Shown here piece after piece: positions 7,718 through 17,506 of a DNA stretch of 64,000 nt. Origin of the DNA: Bacteroidaceae bacterium (GTDB lineage Bacteria; Bacteroidota; Bacteroidia; Bacteroidales; Bacteroidaceae). The notes beneath the pieces were generated by a model. It was not told where the DNA came from. It saw nothing but the letters and a program-made list of their open reading frames with translations, and did no database searches. The stretch lies in NCBI GenBank assembly GCA_902362375.1, contig CABIVS010000006.1:248001-312000 (forward strand), written 5' to 3'. The translations under genes were made by a program, and so were the position numbers. Within the stretch, counting starts at the first letter, position 1. Every line of letters begins with the position of its first letter.

Positions 7718-8845
7718 ATGAAATTCTTATTTATTGTTCAAGGTGAGGGGAGAGGGCATTTTACACAAGCAATCACCCTCGAAGAAATGTTATTGCGCAA
7801 TGGGCATGAAGTAGTGGAAGTCTTGGTCGGGAAAAGTTCGACACGTACTTTGCCGGGATTTTTCAATCGGAGTATTCATGCACCGGCGAAGCGATTCATT
7901 AGTCCGAACTTTCTGCCTGCAGCAGACAATAAACGGGCGAACCTGACGAAAAGCGTTGCATACAATTTATTAAGATTACCGGAGTATCTTCGTAGCATGT
8001 ATTATATAAATCAGCGGATCAGGGAGACAGGGGCGGAAGTCGTCATCAACTTCTACGAACTTTTAACCGGACTTACCTATGCACTCTTCCGTCCCTCCGT
8101 TCCGTATATTTGTGTTGGACATCAGTATTTGTTTTTACATCGTGATTTCGAGTTTCCGGATAAAAATTCGTGCCAGTTATGGATGCTGCGTTTCTTTACC
8201 CGGATGACCGCTCTAAGATCTTCGAAGAAACTGGCTTTGTCTTTTCTGGAAATGGAACAGGATGATATGAATCAAATAGTGACCGTTCCTCCATTGATTC
8301 GTCCGGAAGTGACAGCTATCCGTCCGGAAGAGGGTGATTATATTCATGGATATATGGTTAATTCCGGGTTTGCCGATAGCGTAGAGAACTTTCATGCAAA
8401 GCATCCGGGACTTCCTTTAACTTTTTTCTGGGATAGATCGGATGCCGAAGAGGTGACACGGATTGACGAAACATTGAGTTTCCATCAAATAGATGATGTG
8501 AAGTTTCTTAATGCGATGGCGGGTTGCAAGGCTTATGCCAGTACGGCAGGCTTCGAGTCCATTTGCGAAGCAATGTATCTTGGAAAACCTGTATTAATGG
8601 TTCCGGCACATATTGAACAAGACTGCAATGCCTATGATGCAATGAAAGCGGGGGCAGGAATAATCAGTGATTCCTTTGATTTGCAGCCGCTGCTTCGCTT
8701 TGCAGGAGAATATACTCCGAACCGTCATTTCGTTTATTGGGTTCGCAGCTGTGAACGTCGGATGATCCGTGAACTGGAGAAACCGGCAGCTTCACATTCA
8801 GAAATAACTTCAATACCAACATTCACTAATTATTTACCAATATGA
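7718..8845 (+). CDS. GT-B glycosyltransferase-like protein (family 28/MJ1255 type)
   Basis: A 375-aa protein with the GT-B opening FLFIVQGEGRGHFTQAI (Gly-rich loop plus GH), as in the MJ1255/VC2487 and MurG/UGT-like families. The C-terminal half has the nucleotide-sugar binding signature TAGFESICEAMYLGKPVLMVP (residues about 270-290), a Glu/Gly-rich loop followed by a Pro-rich strand. No transmembrane segments are present, so it is cytosolic or peripheral. It overlaps by 4 nt a small HicB-like gene. The sugar donor and acceptor cannot be predicted. A role in envelope glycolipid or protein glycosylation is inference. Confidence 0.78.
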   Translation: MKFLFIVQGEGRGHFTQAITLEEMLLRNGHEVVEVLVGKSSTRTLPGFFNRSIHAPAKRFISPNFLPAADNKRANLTKSVAYNLLRLPEYLRSMYYINQRIRETGAEVVINFYELLTGLTYALFRPSVPYICVGHQYLFLHRDFEFPDKNSCQLWMLRFFTRMTALRSSKKLALSFLEMEQDDMNQIVTVPPLIRPEVTAIRPEEGDYIHGYMVNSGFADSVENFHAKHPGLPLTFFWDRSDAEEVTRIDETLSFHQIDDVKFLNAMAGCKAYASTAGFESICEAMYLGKPVLMVPAHIEQDCNAYDAMKAGAGIISDSFDLQPLLRFAGEYTPNRHFVYWVRSCERRMIRELEKPAASHSEITSIPTFTNYLPI

Positions 8846-9024
8846 AGCTAAACAGAACGGATTATGTGCTTGAACGCGCATCAGATGGTGGCTATTATGC
8901 CTGGTTGACTGTAAATATGCAATGTAATGCTTATGGGGAATCTCCTGAAGAAGCAGTTCAGAATTTACAGAATATAATGAATGAGATGATTGACGAGATG
9001 TATATGGTGGAAGAATTTATATAA
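8842..9024 (+). CDS. Small HicB-like protein
   Basis: A 60-aa protein whose start overlaps the end of the glycosyltransferase gene in an ATGA junction, so the two are translationally coupled. The sequence (DGGYYAWLTVNMQCNAYGES, then PEEAVQNLQNIMNEMIDE) follows the beta-beta-alpha pattern of the HicB/UPF0150 partial RNase-H fold: a Tyr/Gly strand, a Gly-x-(S/T)-x-x-E-A turn and a helix. No HicA partner is next to it and it has no DNA-binding tail. It may be an orphan of the superfamily used in another way. The fold is plausible; the function is unknown. Confidence 0.65.
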   Translation: MKLNRTDYVLERASDGGYYAWLTVNMQCNAYGESPEEAVQNLQNIMNEMIDEMYMVEEFI

Positions 9025-9112
9025 ATTGAGAGTTGAGAATTAAAAATTGAGAAATAAAAGTTATGCCATCTGGCATCATATTTCTCAATTTTTAATTCTC
9101 AACTCTCAATTT
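9023..9112. repeat. Long inverted repeat between convergent genes
   Basis: 34-nt perfect arms (9023-9056 and 9079-9112) flank a 22-nt loop that itself holds ATGCCA-TC-TGGCAT. The arms are built of near-repeats of a TTGAGA/AATTAAAAATTGAG unit. The element overlaps both stop codons (HicB-like gene on +, DPP11 gene on -) and may act as a bidirectional terminator. Confidence 0.9.
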
Positions 9113-11270
9113 ACTCAACAATGCTAAGTTCATTGATGATATGAGAGGCTCCCGCATATTTATCGATGATAAACAAGGTATAGCGGATATCGACGCAAGC
9201 GGCTCGTTGCGATGAAGGACGGAAAGCAATGTCGCCTGTTAAGCCTTCAAAGTTGCGGTCGAAAGCAGTTCCTACCAACTGCCCTTTGCTGTTAAATACC
9301 GGGCTGCCGGAGTTTCCTCCTGTATTGTCGGTGTTTACGATAAAGCAGACAGGCATTTCACCGTTTTTGCCATAACGTCCATAATCCTGGGAGTTATATA
9401 GTTCTTTTAGTTTTTGAGGCACTACGAATTCCCAGTTTCCCTGATCTTCTTTTTCCATCACACCTTTGAGGGTGGTATGAGCGTCATAAACCACACCGTC
9501 AGCCGGTTCATAAGAAAGCACCTGGCCGTATGTCAACCGTAAAGTAGAGTTCGCATCCGGATAAATCGGCATTCCTTTTTCCTGTCTCATGTCCATCATG
9601 CCTTTCACCCATACTTTATGAGCTGCGTCATAGTTCTGATTGGCTTCTTTCATGGCAATGGCTGTTTTCAGGATTCCGTCGGTTACAGAATATTTGAATA
9701 ATACCATCCAGTCATATCCTATTTTATACAAACTTGGTTTCTTGATAAACTTCTCAAAGTTTTTAGGATTGCCGAAAATGGAATGTTCGAAACAGGCATC
9801 AACGAAGGCGTCAATACTTCCCTTGAAACGGGAATTGATGATTTCGAAGATGTTGATTCGTTGTTCTGCCGGAATGTAGTTGGCATAAGTCTTCAACATT
9901 TCTTTGGCTACCATCCGTTCTACGTCCGGGAAGGGGACAGAAGCAAAATACTTATCTCCTTCTTTCTTCAGTTTTAGTTTTGCTTCTTTTATCTGCTCTT
10001 TATCTTTCGATTTCAGAGCGGTAACCAATTCTGTCGTGGAAGGAATACGCATAAAATCAAGGGCAGTGACTAATGCTTCATTGATAGCCTGCTGATGATA
10101 TAGCGCATCGCGTCGGTGAGATACAATAGAGCGAATCTCATCAAAGGCTTTCTGATACGAATCATCTCCCTTTTCACGGCCGCGGGTTAACAGTTCTTCT
10201 TGCTGTGCACGTTTGGTATCCAGTACATTGAGGCGTATCAGTCCTTCATTCATGCCGATGGCATTTTTCCAATAATTGGCCGAAGAAGCATATTTGCTTG
10301 CATAATGAATACGCACTGCCGGATCTTTCAGCATTTGCTCCATAAGTACTTTCTGACGGGCTCCGCGTACATGCTGGCGCATGAAATTGGTCGTTTGCAT
10401 CCGTTCTTCCACTTCGTCGGCAATCATATACCGCCAGTTACGTCCGGGGAATCCCATGACAAAGGTGAAATCTCCTTCCTGAACTCCGGCGAGGCTGATC
10501 TTCAGATGTTTTTTCACTTGCAGAGGAACGTTGTCTTTAGAATATTCTGCCGGTTTTCCATTCTTGTCCGCGTAAATACGGAAGAGAGAAAAGTCGCCTG
10601 TGTGACGAGGCCACATCCAGTTGTCGGTATCAGCTCCGAATTTACCGATGGAAGAAGGAGGAGCCCCTACCATACGAATATCACTATACACTGTTTTGAT
10701 GAACAGGTAATATTTGTTTCCTCCATAAAAAGCCTTGAGCTCCAACTTTGTTGCAGGAGTTATTTCTATATTCTCGGCTTTGGCAAAACGTTCTGCTACG
10801 TTGCCAAGATAACTTGGTGATAGATAGTTAACACCATCCGGGTCCGGATCTTTTTTCAGTTGCTCGGTGACGTAGTCGGTCACATCGAGAATCCGGTCGA
10901 TAAAAGTGACGGTCAATCCCGGAGTAGGAAGTTCCGCATCACGGTTCATAGCCCAGAAACCATCTGTCAGATAGTCATGTTCTACATTACTATGTTGTTG
11001 GATAGCTCCATAACCACAGTGATGGTTAGTCAGTACCAGTCCTTCGGAAGAGATAACTTCTCCCGTACATCCTCCTCCGAAGTGTACAACAGCGTCTTTT
11101 AGAGAAAGACCATTTGCGTTGTATACTTCCTCTATCGGAATTTCGAGACCAAGTTCGCGCATGGCAACGGCGTTCTGTGCTTTCAGATCGGTTAGCATCC
11201 ACATGCCTTCGTCGGCGTGGATGCTAAGAGTTGCCAGTGAAAATAGGACAAATAGGATTTGTTTTCTCAT
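9111..11270 (-). CDS. dpp11: S46 dipeptidyl-peptidase, DPP11 type (Asp/Glu-specific)
   Basis: Periplasmic peptidase that removes dipeptides from the N-termini of oligopeptides. A signal peptide (residues 1-19) precedes the ADEGMW start typical of mature S46 enzymes. The catalytic triad is visible as His84 (TNHHCGY), Asp226 (RHTGDFS) and Ser654 (GGNSGSP). Arg672 in AFDRN occupies the position (673 in family numbering) where Arg specifies acidic P1 residues (DPP11) and Gly hydrophobic ones (DPP7). Length 719 aa is normal. It starts 1 nt after the paralogous DPP7 gene stops, so the two form an operon with complementary specificity. They would help this saccharolytic anaerobe use peptides. Confidence 0.93.
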   Translation of the reverse strand: MRKQILFVLFSLATLSIHADEGMWMLTDLKAQNAVAMRELGLEIPIEEVYNANGLSLKDAVVHFGGGCTGEVISSEGLVLTNHHCGYGAIQQHSNVEHDYLTDGFWAMNRDAELPTPGLTVTFIDRILDVTDYVTEQLKKDPDPDGVNYLSPSYLGNVAERFAKAENIEITPATKLELKAFYGGNKYYLFIKTVYSDIRMVGAPPSSIGKFGADTDNWMWPRHTGDFSLFRIYADKNGKPAEYSKDNVPLQVKKHLKISLAGVQEGDFTFVMGFPGRNWRYMIADEVEERMQTTNFMRQHVRGARQKVLMEQMLKDPAVRIHYASKYASSANYWKNAIGMNEGLIRLNVLDTKRAQQEELLTRGREKGDDSYQKAFDEIRSIVSHRRDALYHQQAINEALVTALDFMRIPSTTELVTALKSKDKEQIKEAKLKLKKEGDKYFASVPFPDVERMVAKEMLKTYANYIPAEQRINIFEIINSRFKGSIDAFVDACFEHSIFGNPKNFEKFIKKPSLYKIGYDWMVLFKYSVTDGILKTAIAMKEANQNYDAAHKVWVKGMMDMRQEKGMPIYPDANSTLRLTYGQVLSYEPADGVVYDAHTTLKGVMEKEDQGNWEFVVPQKLKELYNSQDYGRYGKNGEMPVCFIVNTDNTGGNSGSPVFNSKGQLVGTAFDRNFEGLTGDIAFRPSSQRAACVDIRYTLFIIDKYAGASHIINELSIVE

Positions 11271-13430
11271 TTATTCTACGATTGTCATTTCGTTGATCAG
11301 GTGTCCGCAGTTTCCTAATTTTTCCAGAATGAACAGGACGTAACGGATATCTAAATTAATACAACGTTGCAGGTTGTTGTCGAAGTTGATGTCACCGCTT
11401 AATGATTCCCAGTTGCCATCAAAAGCACAACCGATCAGTTCTCCGTTTTCATTCAGTACCGGGCTACCGGAGTTACCACCGGTGATGTCGTTGGTCGACA
11501 GGAAGCAGACTGGCATATCACCATTCGGTAAAGCGTAACGGCCATAATCTTTCTTTTCAATCAGTTCCTTCAGTTTGGCAGGTACAACGAATTCACGGTC
11601 TTCCGGATTTTCTTTTTCAAGAATTCCCTTAGTGGTCGTATAGTAATTGTAGTGTACGCCGTCTTTCGGATCATAAGGTTTCACGTTACCATAGGTCAGA
11701 CGAATGGTAAAGTTTGCATCCGGATAAGAAGGTACAGGCAACTTCATTTCACCCAGACCACGGATATAAGTTTTGTGTAGCAAAGCCAATTCTTTATCCA
11801 TATCCTTGAGTTGGGAAGCCAGTGTATCCATCAAGTCGTATTTAGACTGGCAGTATTGCAGTGCCAGATCATTGTCAATCGCTTTCACTGAAGGCTTCTT
11901 TGTAAACTTCTCGAAGTTTGCCCGGTTGGCAAAAATAGAGTTGTCATACATATCATCAACGAATTTGTTATAATCGCCTTTATATTTCTGCTCAATAACC
12001 TTATAAATAGAAGGACGTTGGTTTGCCGGAATCATTTCAGCATATAAGGGGAACAAGGCTTTCGCTACCTTGCGGTCTACTTCATGATCGTAATCTTTGT
12101 TATGGATGCTTTCGTAAGTGCTTTCCAAGGCTTTCATGCGTGCTTCGATTACAGAATCGTTTTTCTCAAGCAATGCTTCGCGTGTTTTAGCCAACATAAT
12201 ATTGCCAAATTCGATAGCTCCGAAGAAAGTCTCTCTCAAACAGGTGTACTGATAGTTGAGAGGAGTTGTCTTAGCTACCAGGTCATCAATATTCTTCACT
12301 ACTGCTGCATATTCAGCATTGTTTTGTGCTTTTGCAAACTCTTCGAATTTGGCTTCTTGTGCAGCTTTTGTTCCCAATACATCATTATCGATGATGGCCT
12401 TATTCATGCCGATGGAGTTTTTCCAATAGTTGCTGGAACCTGCATACTTGTTAGCATACTGAATACGGATTTTGTCACTGGCATTCATTACTTCCTTCAG
12501 GACAGCCAAACGTGCACCACGAATACGGATACGTGGATCGTTCTCCGATTCCATACGTTCTTTTACTTCTGATACAGTCAGGTAGCGGCTCGTACTTCCG
12601 GGGAATCCCATAATCATTGCATAATCTCCTTCTTTCAATCCTTTGATAGAGATAGACAAATGTTTCTTGGTTTTCAGTGGGACGTTGCTCTCGCTGTATT
12701 CTGCCGGTTCACCATTTGCATCTGCATAAATACGGAACATGGAAAAGTCGCCGGTATGACGCGGCCACATCCAGTTGTCTGTTTCACCGCCAAACTTACC
12801 GATAGAAGAGGGGGGAGCGGCTACCATACGTACATCCGGATATATTTTCTTGTAGAAAAGATAGAATTTATTTCCGGCATAGAACGGAAGAGCTTGCGGA
12901 ACAATTCCTTTTTTGTCTGCCAGGTCACTTTTAAAATAAAGATCATGCGCCAGCTTTTGAAGGAATATATTGCTGAATGATTCGGATTCGGTGATTTCTT
13001 TCGCCGCAATCTTAGCATTGACAATATCCGTAATATCTTCGATACGTTCGATAAATGTAAATTTCAGTCCCGGAGTAGGGAGCTCTTTGTCTCTGGAAGT
13101 AGCCCAGAAACCGTCAGTCAGATAATCGTGTTCAACACTACTATGTTGTTGGATGGAAGCGTAGCCACAGTGGTGATTGGTTAGAATCAAACCTTCGGGT
13201 GAGATAATTTCTCCGGTACACCCTCCTCCGAATATACCTACAGCATCTTTAAGAGAAATGCCATTCGGATTATATAGGTCTTGTGCTTCCAGTTTTAATC
13301 CCTGTTTTTTCATCATGTCTATGGAGTGTTGCTGTTGCATCAGTTGCAATAGCCACATACCCTCATCCGCTCTAACGGAACATACAAAAAGCGCGGTCAG
13401 CGCTAATAGATAAAGTCTTAATCTGTTCAT
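11271..13430 (-). CDS. dpp7: S46 dipeptidyl-peptidase, DPP7 type (hydrophobic P1)
   Basis: Paralogue of the next gene, also 719 aa, with signal peptide ending VRA and mature start DEGMW. Triad residues are His87 (TNHHCGY), Asp228 (RHTGDFS) and Ser654 (GGNSGSP). At the specificity position it has Gly672 (AFDGN), the DPP7 state that accepts bulky hydrophobic P1 residues. The substrate N-terminus is held by the conserved [12 protein letters not shown] region in this family. Its stop codon directly abuts the DPP11 start. The pair looks like a tandem duplication followed by divergence of specificity. Order on the transcript is DPP7 first, DPP11 second. Confidence 0.93.
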   Translation of the reverse strand: MNRLRLYLLALTALFVCSVRADEGMWLLQLMQQQHSIDMMKKQGLKLEAQDLYNPNGISLKDAVGIFGGGCTGEIISPEGLILTNHHCGYASIQQHSSVEHDYLTDGFWATSRDKELPTPGLKFTFIERIEDITDIVNAKIAAKEITESESFSNIFLQKLAHDLYFKSDLADKKGIVPQALPFYAGNKFYLFYKKIYPDVRMVAAPPSSIGKFGGETDNWMWPRHTGDFSMFRIYADANGEPAEYSESNVPLKTKKHLSISIKGLKEGDYAMIMGFPGSTSRYLTVSEVKERMESENDPRIRIRGARLAVLKEVMNASDKIRIQYANKYAGSSNYWKNSIGMNKAIIDNDVLGTKAAQEAKFEEFAKAQNNAEYAAVVKNIDDLVAKTTPLNYQYTCLRETFFGAIEFGNIMLAKTREALLEKNDSVIEARMKALESTYESIHNKDYDHEVDRKVAKALFPLYAEMIPANQRPSIYKVIEQKYKGDYNKFVDDMYDNSIFANRANFEKFTKKPSVKAIDNDLALQYCQSKYDLMDTLASQLKDMDKELALLHKTYIRGLGEMKLPVPSYPDANFTIRLTYGNVKPYDPKDGVHYNYYTTTKGILEKENPEDREFVVPAKLKELIEKKDYGRYALPNGDMPVCFLSTNDITGGNSGSPVLNENGELIGCAFDGNWESLSGDINFDNNLQRCINLDIRYVLFILEKLGNCGHLINEMTIVE

Positions 13431-13462
13431 TATTAAATGATAAAATTACAATATATGATTGG

Positions 13463-14707
13463 TTAGTATTCAATTTTTAAATCTCCGTTTTTCAGTGCTT
13501 CCATGATATTAGCAGGCGGGCGTTGATTCATCAGTTCGTTTTTCATAAAGTCCATGTAAGGAGCTACATGCTTAAAGAACTGATAATACCCTTTGCATAA
13601 GTAATTTAACCCAGGTTCGCCTTCAGCCGTTTGGCTGAAACGATTTTTCGGGCATTCTCCGTTGCAGGCAAATAGGAACTCACATTCCTTGCATTGAGTA
13701 GGGAGAGACTGATATTTCATGTTCCCGAAATTGTGCTGACGTTCGCTATGCATCATTTCCACCAGAGTTTTACTGTAAATGTTACCTAATTTATATTCGG
13801 GGAATACAAAGTGGTCGCAAGAATAAACATCTCCGTTGAATTCCATCACACCGGCATGACCACAGGTCTTTGCCATTGTGCATATACCGGGTTGTTCGCC
13901 CATCCAATTCGCCAAAGTCGAATCGAATATTTGTACGTAGTATTTGCCTACGTCTTCTTTCACCCATTCGTCGAAAAGAGTACAAAGAAAGTTACCCCAT
14001 TGTTCCGGGGTGATCGAAAAATCAGCAAGAGTTCCGGCTTTATTTTCTGCAAGAGAAGCGAGGTGACGACCGTCTTCATGTGAGAGAATACGTTCAACGA
14101 TAGGAGCGAACTGGATATACTGGCAACCGATTTCTTTAAAGAAATGGTAAAAGTCTAGTGGGTAGTCGGCATTGAAGTCATTAATGACTGCCATCGCATT
14201 CCATTCCACCCCATGTTTTTTCAAAAGATTGATGCCTTGCATCACTTTCACAAAAGAGGGTTTTCCCATTTTGTTTTTACGATACTCGTCATGAAACTCC
14301 TGGGGACCATCGATAGAGACTCCTACCAGCCAATTGTTTTCACGGAAGAATTCACACCATTCGTCGGTGAGCATGGTTCCGTTGGTTTGGATGCAGTTGT
14401 CGATCGTTCGTCCGCGGGCATACTTCTTTTGTAGTTCCATTGCCTTTTTATAGAAGGAGAGCGGTCGCATCAGCGTTTCTCCTCCGTGCCAGGTGAAAAG
14501 CACCTGTGGCATGGTTTGTGAGTTAATGTACTCGTCGACAAACTTTTCCAGAAGTTCATCGCTCATTACGTGTTTCGGATTGTCTTTGTATAGGTTGGCC
14601 TTTTCCAAATAATAGCAGTAATCGCATGCTAGATTACATACGGCACCTACAGGCTTTACCATTACATAAAGCGGTTTGGCAAAAGGGGCAAATGTTGATG
14701 TTTTCAT
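13463..14707 (-). CDS. chuR: Anaerobic sulfatase-maturating enzyme (radical SAM/SPASM)
   Basis: Converts the active-site Ser or Cys of sulfatases to formylglycine before export. The radical SAM cluster is Cys24-x3-Cys28-x2-Cys31 (VCNLACDYCYYLE), the same spacing and numbering as in known anaerobic sulfatase maturases. The SPASM auxiliary-cluster cysteines lie in the C-terminal third (CTMAKTCGH, YSCDHFVFP, CKECEFLFACNGECP). With the ATG at 14707 the length is 414 aa, the size I recall for the B. thetaiotaomicron enzyme (ChuR). The longer open frame to 14935 adds 76 unlike residues and overlaps the divergent gene, so it is rejected. No sulfatase gene lies in the window; the enzyme serves dispersed sulfatases for host-glycan use. 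Confidence 0.93.
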   Translation of the reverse strand: MKTSTFAPFAKPLYVMVKPVGAVCNLACDYCYYLEKANLYKDNPKHVMSDELLEKFVDEYINSQTMPQVLFTWHGGETLMRPLSFYKKAMELQKKYARGRTIDNCIQTNGTMLTDEWCEFFRENNWLVGVSIDGPQEFHDEYRKNKMGKPSFVKVMQGINLLKKHGVEWNAMAVINDFNADYPLDFYHFFKEIGCQYIQFAPIVERILSHEDGRHLASLAENKAGTLADFSITPEQWGNFLCTLFDEWVKEDVGKYYVQIFDSTLANWMGEQPGICTMAKTCGHAGVMEFNGDVYSCDHFVFPEYKLGNIYSKTLVEMMHSERQHNFGNMKYQSLPTQCKECEFLFACNGECPKNRFSQTAEGEPGLNYLCKGYYQFFKHVAPYMDFMKNELMNQRPPANIMEALKNGDLKIEY

Positions 14708-14864
14708 GACTGCAAAATTAGATAAACTAAATGAAAAAAAGAGCCTTGTACCTATGTTTATAAGGATTATTAAAGAAAAGAGTCTTACAAGATTTAAATA
14801 TTGATAAAATGTTTCTTTGAATTCTGAATCAGTTGTACCTTTGTACCCAGAATTTAATGAATAG

Positions 14865-15599
14865 ATGAACGTGAATAAAATTTTGCCTTTTTTACTTTTG
14901 CTTCCGTTTTTTGCTTCCTGCACCAGTAAGTACAAGATTGAAGGAACCTCTTCAGTGAATAGTCTGGATGGAAAGATGCTGTATCTTAAATCCCTTCGGG
15001 ATGGAGAGTGGGTGAAGCTGGATTCAGCTGAAGTAGTGCATGGTCTGTTCTCAATGAAAGGGAAAATAGATTCCGTACAGATGGTGACACTTTACATGGA
15101 TGAAGAAAGCATTATGCCGATTGTGCTGGAAAGTGGGAAGATAACAGTTACCATTAGCAATACGGACCTCAAGGCAGTCGGAACATCTTTAAATAATGCA
15201 CTGTATGAGTTTATCAGCAAAAGAAACCAATTGGAAGAAAGCATTGGTGAACTGGAGCAGAAGGAAACCCGTATGGTACTGGATGGAGGCGATCTGGATG
15301 AAATTCACGGTCAGTTGGTGGTGGAAGGAGACTCACTGATGAAAGCGATGAATCAGTATGTAAAAACGTTCATCTCCGATAATTATGAAAATGTGCTGGG
15401 ACCCAGTGTGTTTATGATGCTCTGCAGCTCTTTGCCTTATCCGATTATGACTCCGCAAATTGATGATATAATCAAGGATGCTCCTTATTCTTTTAAAGAT
15501 AATAAGCTGGTTAGAGAATTCCTGTCTAAAGCAAGAGAAAACATGAAGTTGATAGAAGAACATCAACGATTGGAACAAAATGCTTCAACAAATAAGTAA
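14865..15599 (+). CDS. DUF4369-type lipoprotein without thioredoxin domain
   Basis: A 244-aa lipoprotein (LLLLPFFASC, Cys19). Residues about 25-120 match the DUF4369 pattern found at the N-terminus of Bacteroidetes exported thiol-disulfide proteins: YKIEGTSSVNSLDGKMLYL, a DSAEVVHGLFSMKG turn, then LESGKITVTIS. The usual C-terminal thioredoxin domain is absent; instead there is a helical region with no CxxC. A TACCTTTG -7 element at 14836-14843 lies 21 nt upstream. It faces away from the sulfatase maturase and is followed by an inverted repeat and the TPR regulator. Function unknown; a binding or sensing partner for the regulator is a guess from position. Confidence 0.75.
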   Translation: MNVNKILPFLLLLPFFASCTSKYKIEGTSSVNSLDGKMLYLKSLRDGEWVKLDSAEVVHGLFSMKGKIDSVQMVTLYMDEESIMPIVLESGKITVTISNTDLKAVGTSLNNALYEFISKRNQLEESIGELEQKETRMVLDGGDLDEIHGQLVVEGDSLMKAMNQYVKTFISDNYENVLGPSVFMMLCSSLPYPIMTPQIDDIIKDAPYSFKDNKLVREFLSKARENMKLIEEHQRLEQNASTNK

Positions 15600-15600
15600 T

Positions 15601-15638
15601 ACTTGAGTTTTTTGTGTATTTTTGTACAAAACTCAAGT
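15601..15638 (+). promoter_or_regulatory. Inverted repeat with embedded -7 element
   Basis: ACTTGAGTTTT (15601-15611) pairs with AAAACTCAAGT (15628-15638). TATTTTTG at 15617-15624 lies in the loop and matches the Bacteroides -7 element. The structure could both terminate the upstream gene and hold the start signal of the regulator gene, or form an operator. Confidence 0.5.
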
Positions 15639-15641
15639 AAA

Positions 15642-17396
15642 GTGAAAACGACTACTGTTCCGGTATACGCCGCTTTCTTTTTTATTTTAGTCTTATCGGT
15701 TTCTTGTCATAGAGATTCGGAGGCCCCTGATGTGGCATTCCGGAGGATCGAAATGTGCATGGAATCTCTTCCGGATACAGCTCTGTATCTATTAAAGTCA
15801 ATACCTCATACTGAAAAACTACGTGGAAAGTTGCAGGCGGATTATGCACTTTTATTGACGCAGGCGATGGATCGGAACTATGTGAAGTTTACTTCTGACT
15901 CATTGATTGCACTGGCACTGAATTACTATACTGTAGAGCGTGGTGACTCCGCAACACGTGCTAAAGCACAGTATTATTATGGAAGAGTGTTGCGTGAACT
16001 GGGCAAAGATGAAGAGGCTTTGACATTCCTGTCTTCGGCAAAAGAAATGTTCGGGAATATTCAATGTTGTAAGATGTTTGCAATGGCTACTGATGAGATA
16101 GGGATGATTAACCGGAAAAAGAAATTGTATCAGGAGTCGTTGGAGAATTTTCGGGAGTCATATACAATCTATGAAGAGTTGAAAGATTCTTTGAGTCTTG
16201 TCAGAGCCGGGCAAAATATAGGCCGGGCTTATTTGTTTCAGAATAAATGGGATAGCTGTTATTTCTATTATATTAATGCTTTAGCACTAGCCAGGGAAAA
16301 GCAATATTCGTCTGAAGTTTCCATTTTACATGAGTTGGGGATACTGTGCCGTTCTATGGGAGAACTGAAAAAGTCAGAACGCTATTTTCTTGCTGCTTAT
16401 GAAAAAGAAACGGATGAAGAAAGGAAATACGTGGAGTGTATGTCTCTCGGTTATTTGTATATACAGATGGGCGATGTAGAGAACGCCCGGAAATATTTTA
16501 AGATGAGTATCAATTCTTCTAAAGAATATACCCGTATTGACGCATATAACAATTTATACTTTCTGGAAAAAGATATTGATAATTTTGAGGAAGCGATTAT
16601 CTACCATGAAAAAGCGGACTCTATCGTGAATGTATTGGATGAAGTCGATTCGCAGGAGCTGATAACAGAACTGCAAAAGCAGTACGAGAACGAGAAGCTC
16701 CGGAATGATAATTTACAACTGAAAGTGGACCGTACGGTTTTTATATTTTGCGGTACGGTTATTTTCCTGATTGTGGCCTTCTATATGTGTTATTACTACT
16801 ATAAAAGTAAGAATCACAGGAAGAAGATTGCCGAAATCGAATCCCAGATTAGAGATAATGAAGAGGAGATAAAGCGATACCAGCAGGAGATGGAAGAAAT
16901 TCAGGAGTTGAAAGATCAAGTACTGGAAGAGAACCGCATACTGGAAGAAAATCGAATGAAGGTAGGCGAGTTGAATGGAAAGATTGTTCTTTTGAGTATG
17001 CAGAACAAAACCTTATCGGGACTGTTGAAAGAACTGGGAGGAGAATTAACTGTCGGACCCTCTTCTGAACAGTACATATCCGCTTTTCGTCTGCTGCTTG
17101 CTATCAAAGAGGGAACCTTAAGAGGCAAATTGTCTAATGGAGAACGCTATAAATTGTTTAGCCTGTTTGATTTACTCTATTCTAATTACGTTACCCGGTT
17201 GCTTGACAAAACTCCTTTATTGACTAAACATGATCTTGAGATCTGTTGCTTTCTTAAATTTGGACTGACCAATGAAGAACTGGCACGTATTTTTCAGACC
17301 TCTTCCGATTCTGTCACTAAAGCAAAAGGGAGGCTGAAAGGTCGATTAGGCATTTCTCCACAAGAAGATTTGAATGTGTTTTTAAGGGACTTTTGA
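15642..17396 (+). CDS. Membrane-spanning TPR regulator with C-terminal HTH
   Basis: A probable one-component transmembrane transcription regulator of about 584 aa. From the GTG at 15642 it begins with a hydrophobic export signal ending in SVSC. Residues about 30-355 are tetratricopeptide repeats (QYYYGRVLRELGKDEEAL, IGRAYLFQNKWDSCYFYY, LGYLYIQMGDVENARKYF), expected outside the inner membrane. One transmembrane helix follows (VFIFCGTVIFLIVAFYMCYY), then a coiled coil rich in Glu/Lys and a LuxR-like helix-turn-helix (LTKHDLEICCFLKFGLTNEE through SSDSVTKAKGRLKGRLG). This layout is a known Bacteroides regulator type. The TTG at 15603 would start before the promoter-like element and is less likely. 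Ligand and targets unknown. Confidence 0.82.
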   Translation: MKTTTVPVYAAFFFILVLSVSCHRDSEAPDVAFRRIEMCMESLPDTALYLLKSIPHTEKLRGKLQADYALLLTQAMDRNYVKFTSDSLIALALNYYTVERGDSATRAKAQYYYGRVLRELGKDEEALTFLSSAKEMFGNIQCCKMFAMATDEIGMINRKKKLYQESLENFRESYTIYEELKDSLSLVRAGQNIGRAYLFQNKWDSCYFYYINALALAREKQYSSEVSILHELGILCRSMGELKKSERYFLAAYEKETDEERKYVECMSLGYLYIQMGDVENARKYFKMSINSSKEYTRIDAYNNLYFLEKDIDNFEEAIIYHEKADSIVNVLDEVDSQELITELQKQYENEKLRNDNLQLKVDRTVFIFCGTVIFLIVAFYMCYYYYKSKNHRKKIAEIESQIRDNEEEIKRYQQEMEEIQELKDQVLEENRILEENRMKVGELNGKIVLLSMQNKTLSGLLKELGGELTVGPSSEQYISAFRLLLAIKEGTLRGKLSNGERYKLFSLFDLLYSNYVTRLLDKTPLLTKHDLEICCFLKFGLTNEELARIFQTSSDSVTKAKGRLKGRLGISPQEDLNVFLRDF

Positions 17397-17470
17397 TAAA
17401 TAAAAAATGAATTGTCCGGGTCATTAATAGAACGATAGTCTGTATTTTATTGAAATGTAGGTGTTTACGG

Positions 17471-17491
17471 AAAATCAGGCGCGCTGATTTT
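17471..17491 (+). terminator. Possible terminator hairpin after TPR regulator
   Basis: AAAATCAG and CTGATTTT form a perfect 8-bp stem around GCGCG, 75 nt after the regulator stop. The T run is short, so termination strength is uncertain. Confidence 0.5.
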
Positions 17492-17506
17492 GTCCGGGTG
17501 ACTTTT

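Noticed and set aside
8842..9024. HicAB toxin-antitoxin system
   Set aside because: No HicA toxin ORF lies on either side; only an orphan HicB-like fold is supported.
10200..10820. 206-aa open frame on + within the DPP11 gene
   Set aside because: Antisense shadow of a conserved S46 peptidase; Cys/His/Phe-rich composition typical of reversed coding sequence.
11271..13430. Assembly duplication explaining the two S46 genes
   Set aside because: The two genes differ throughout and at the specificity residue, so they are true paralogues.
14708..14935. N-terminal extension of the sulfatase maturase
   Set aside because: It would overlap the divergent DUF4369 gene and adds 76 residues absent from known enzymes; the ATG at 14707 gives 414 aa and the expected Cys numbering.
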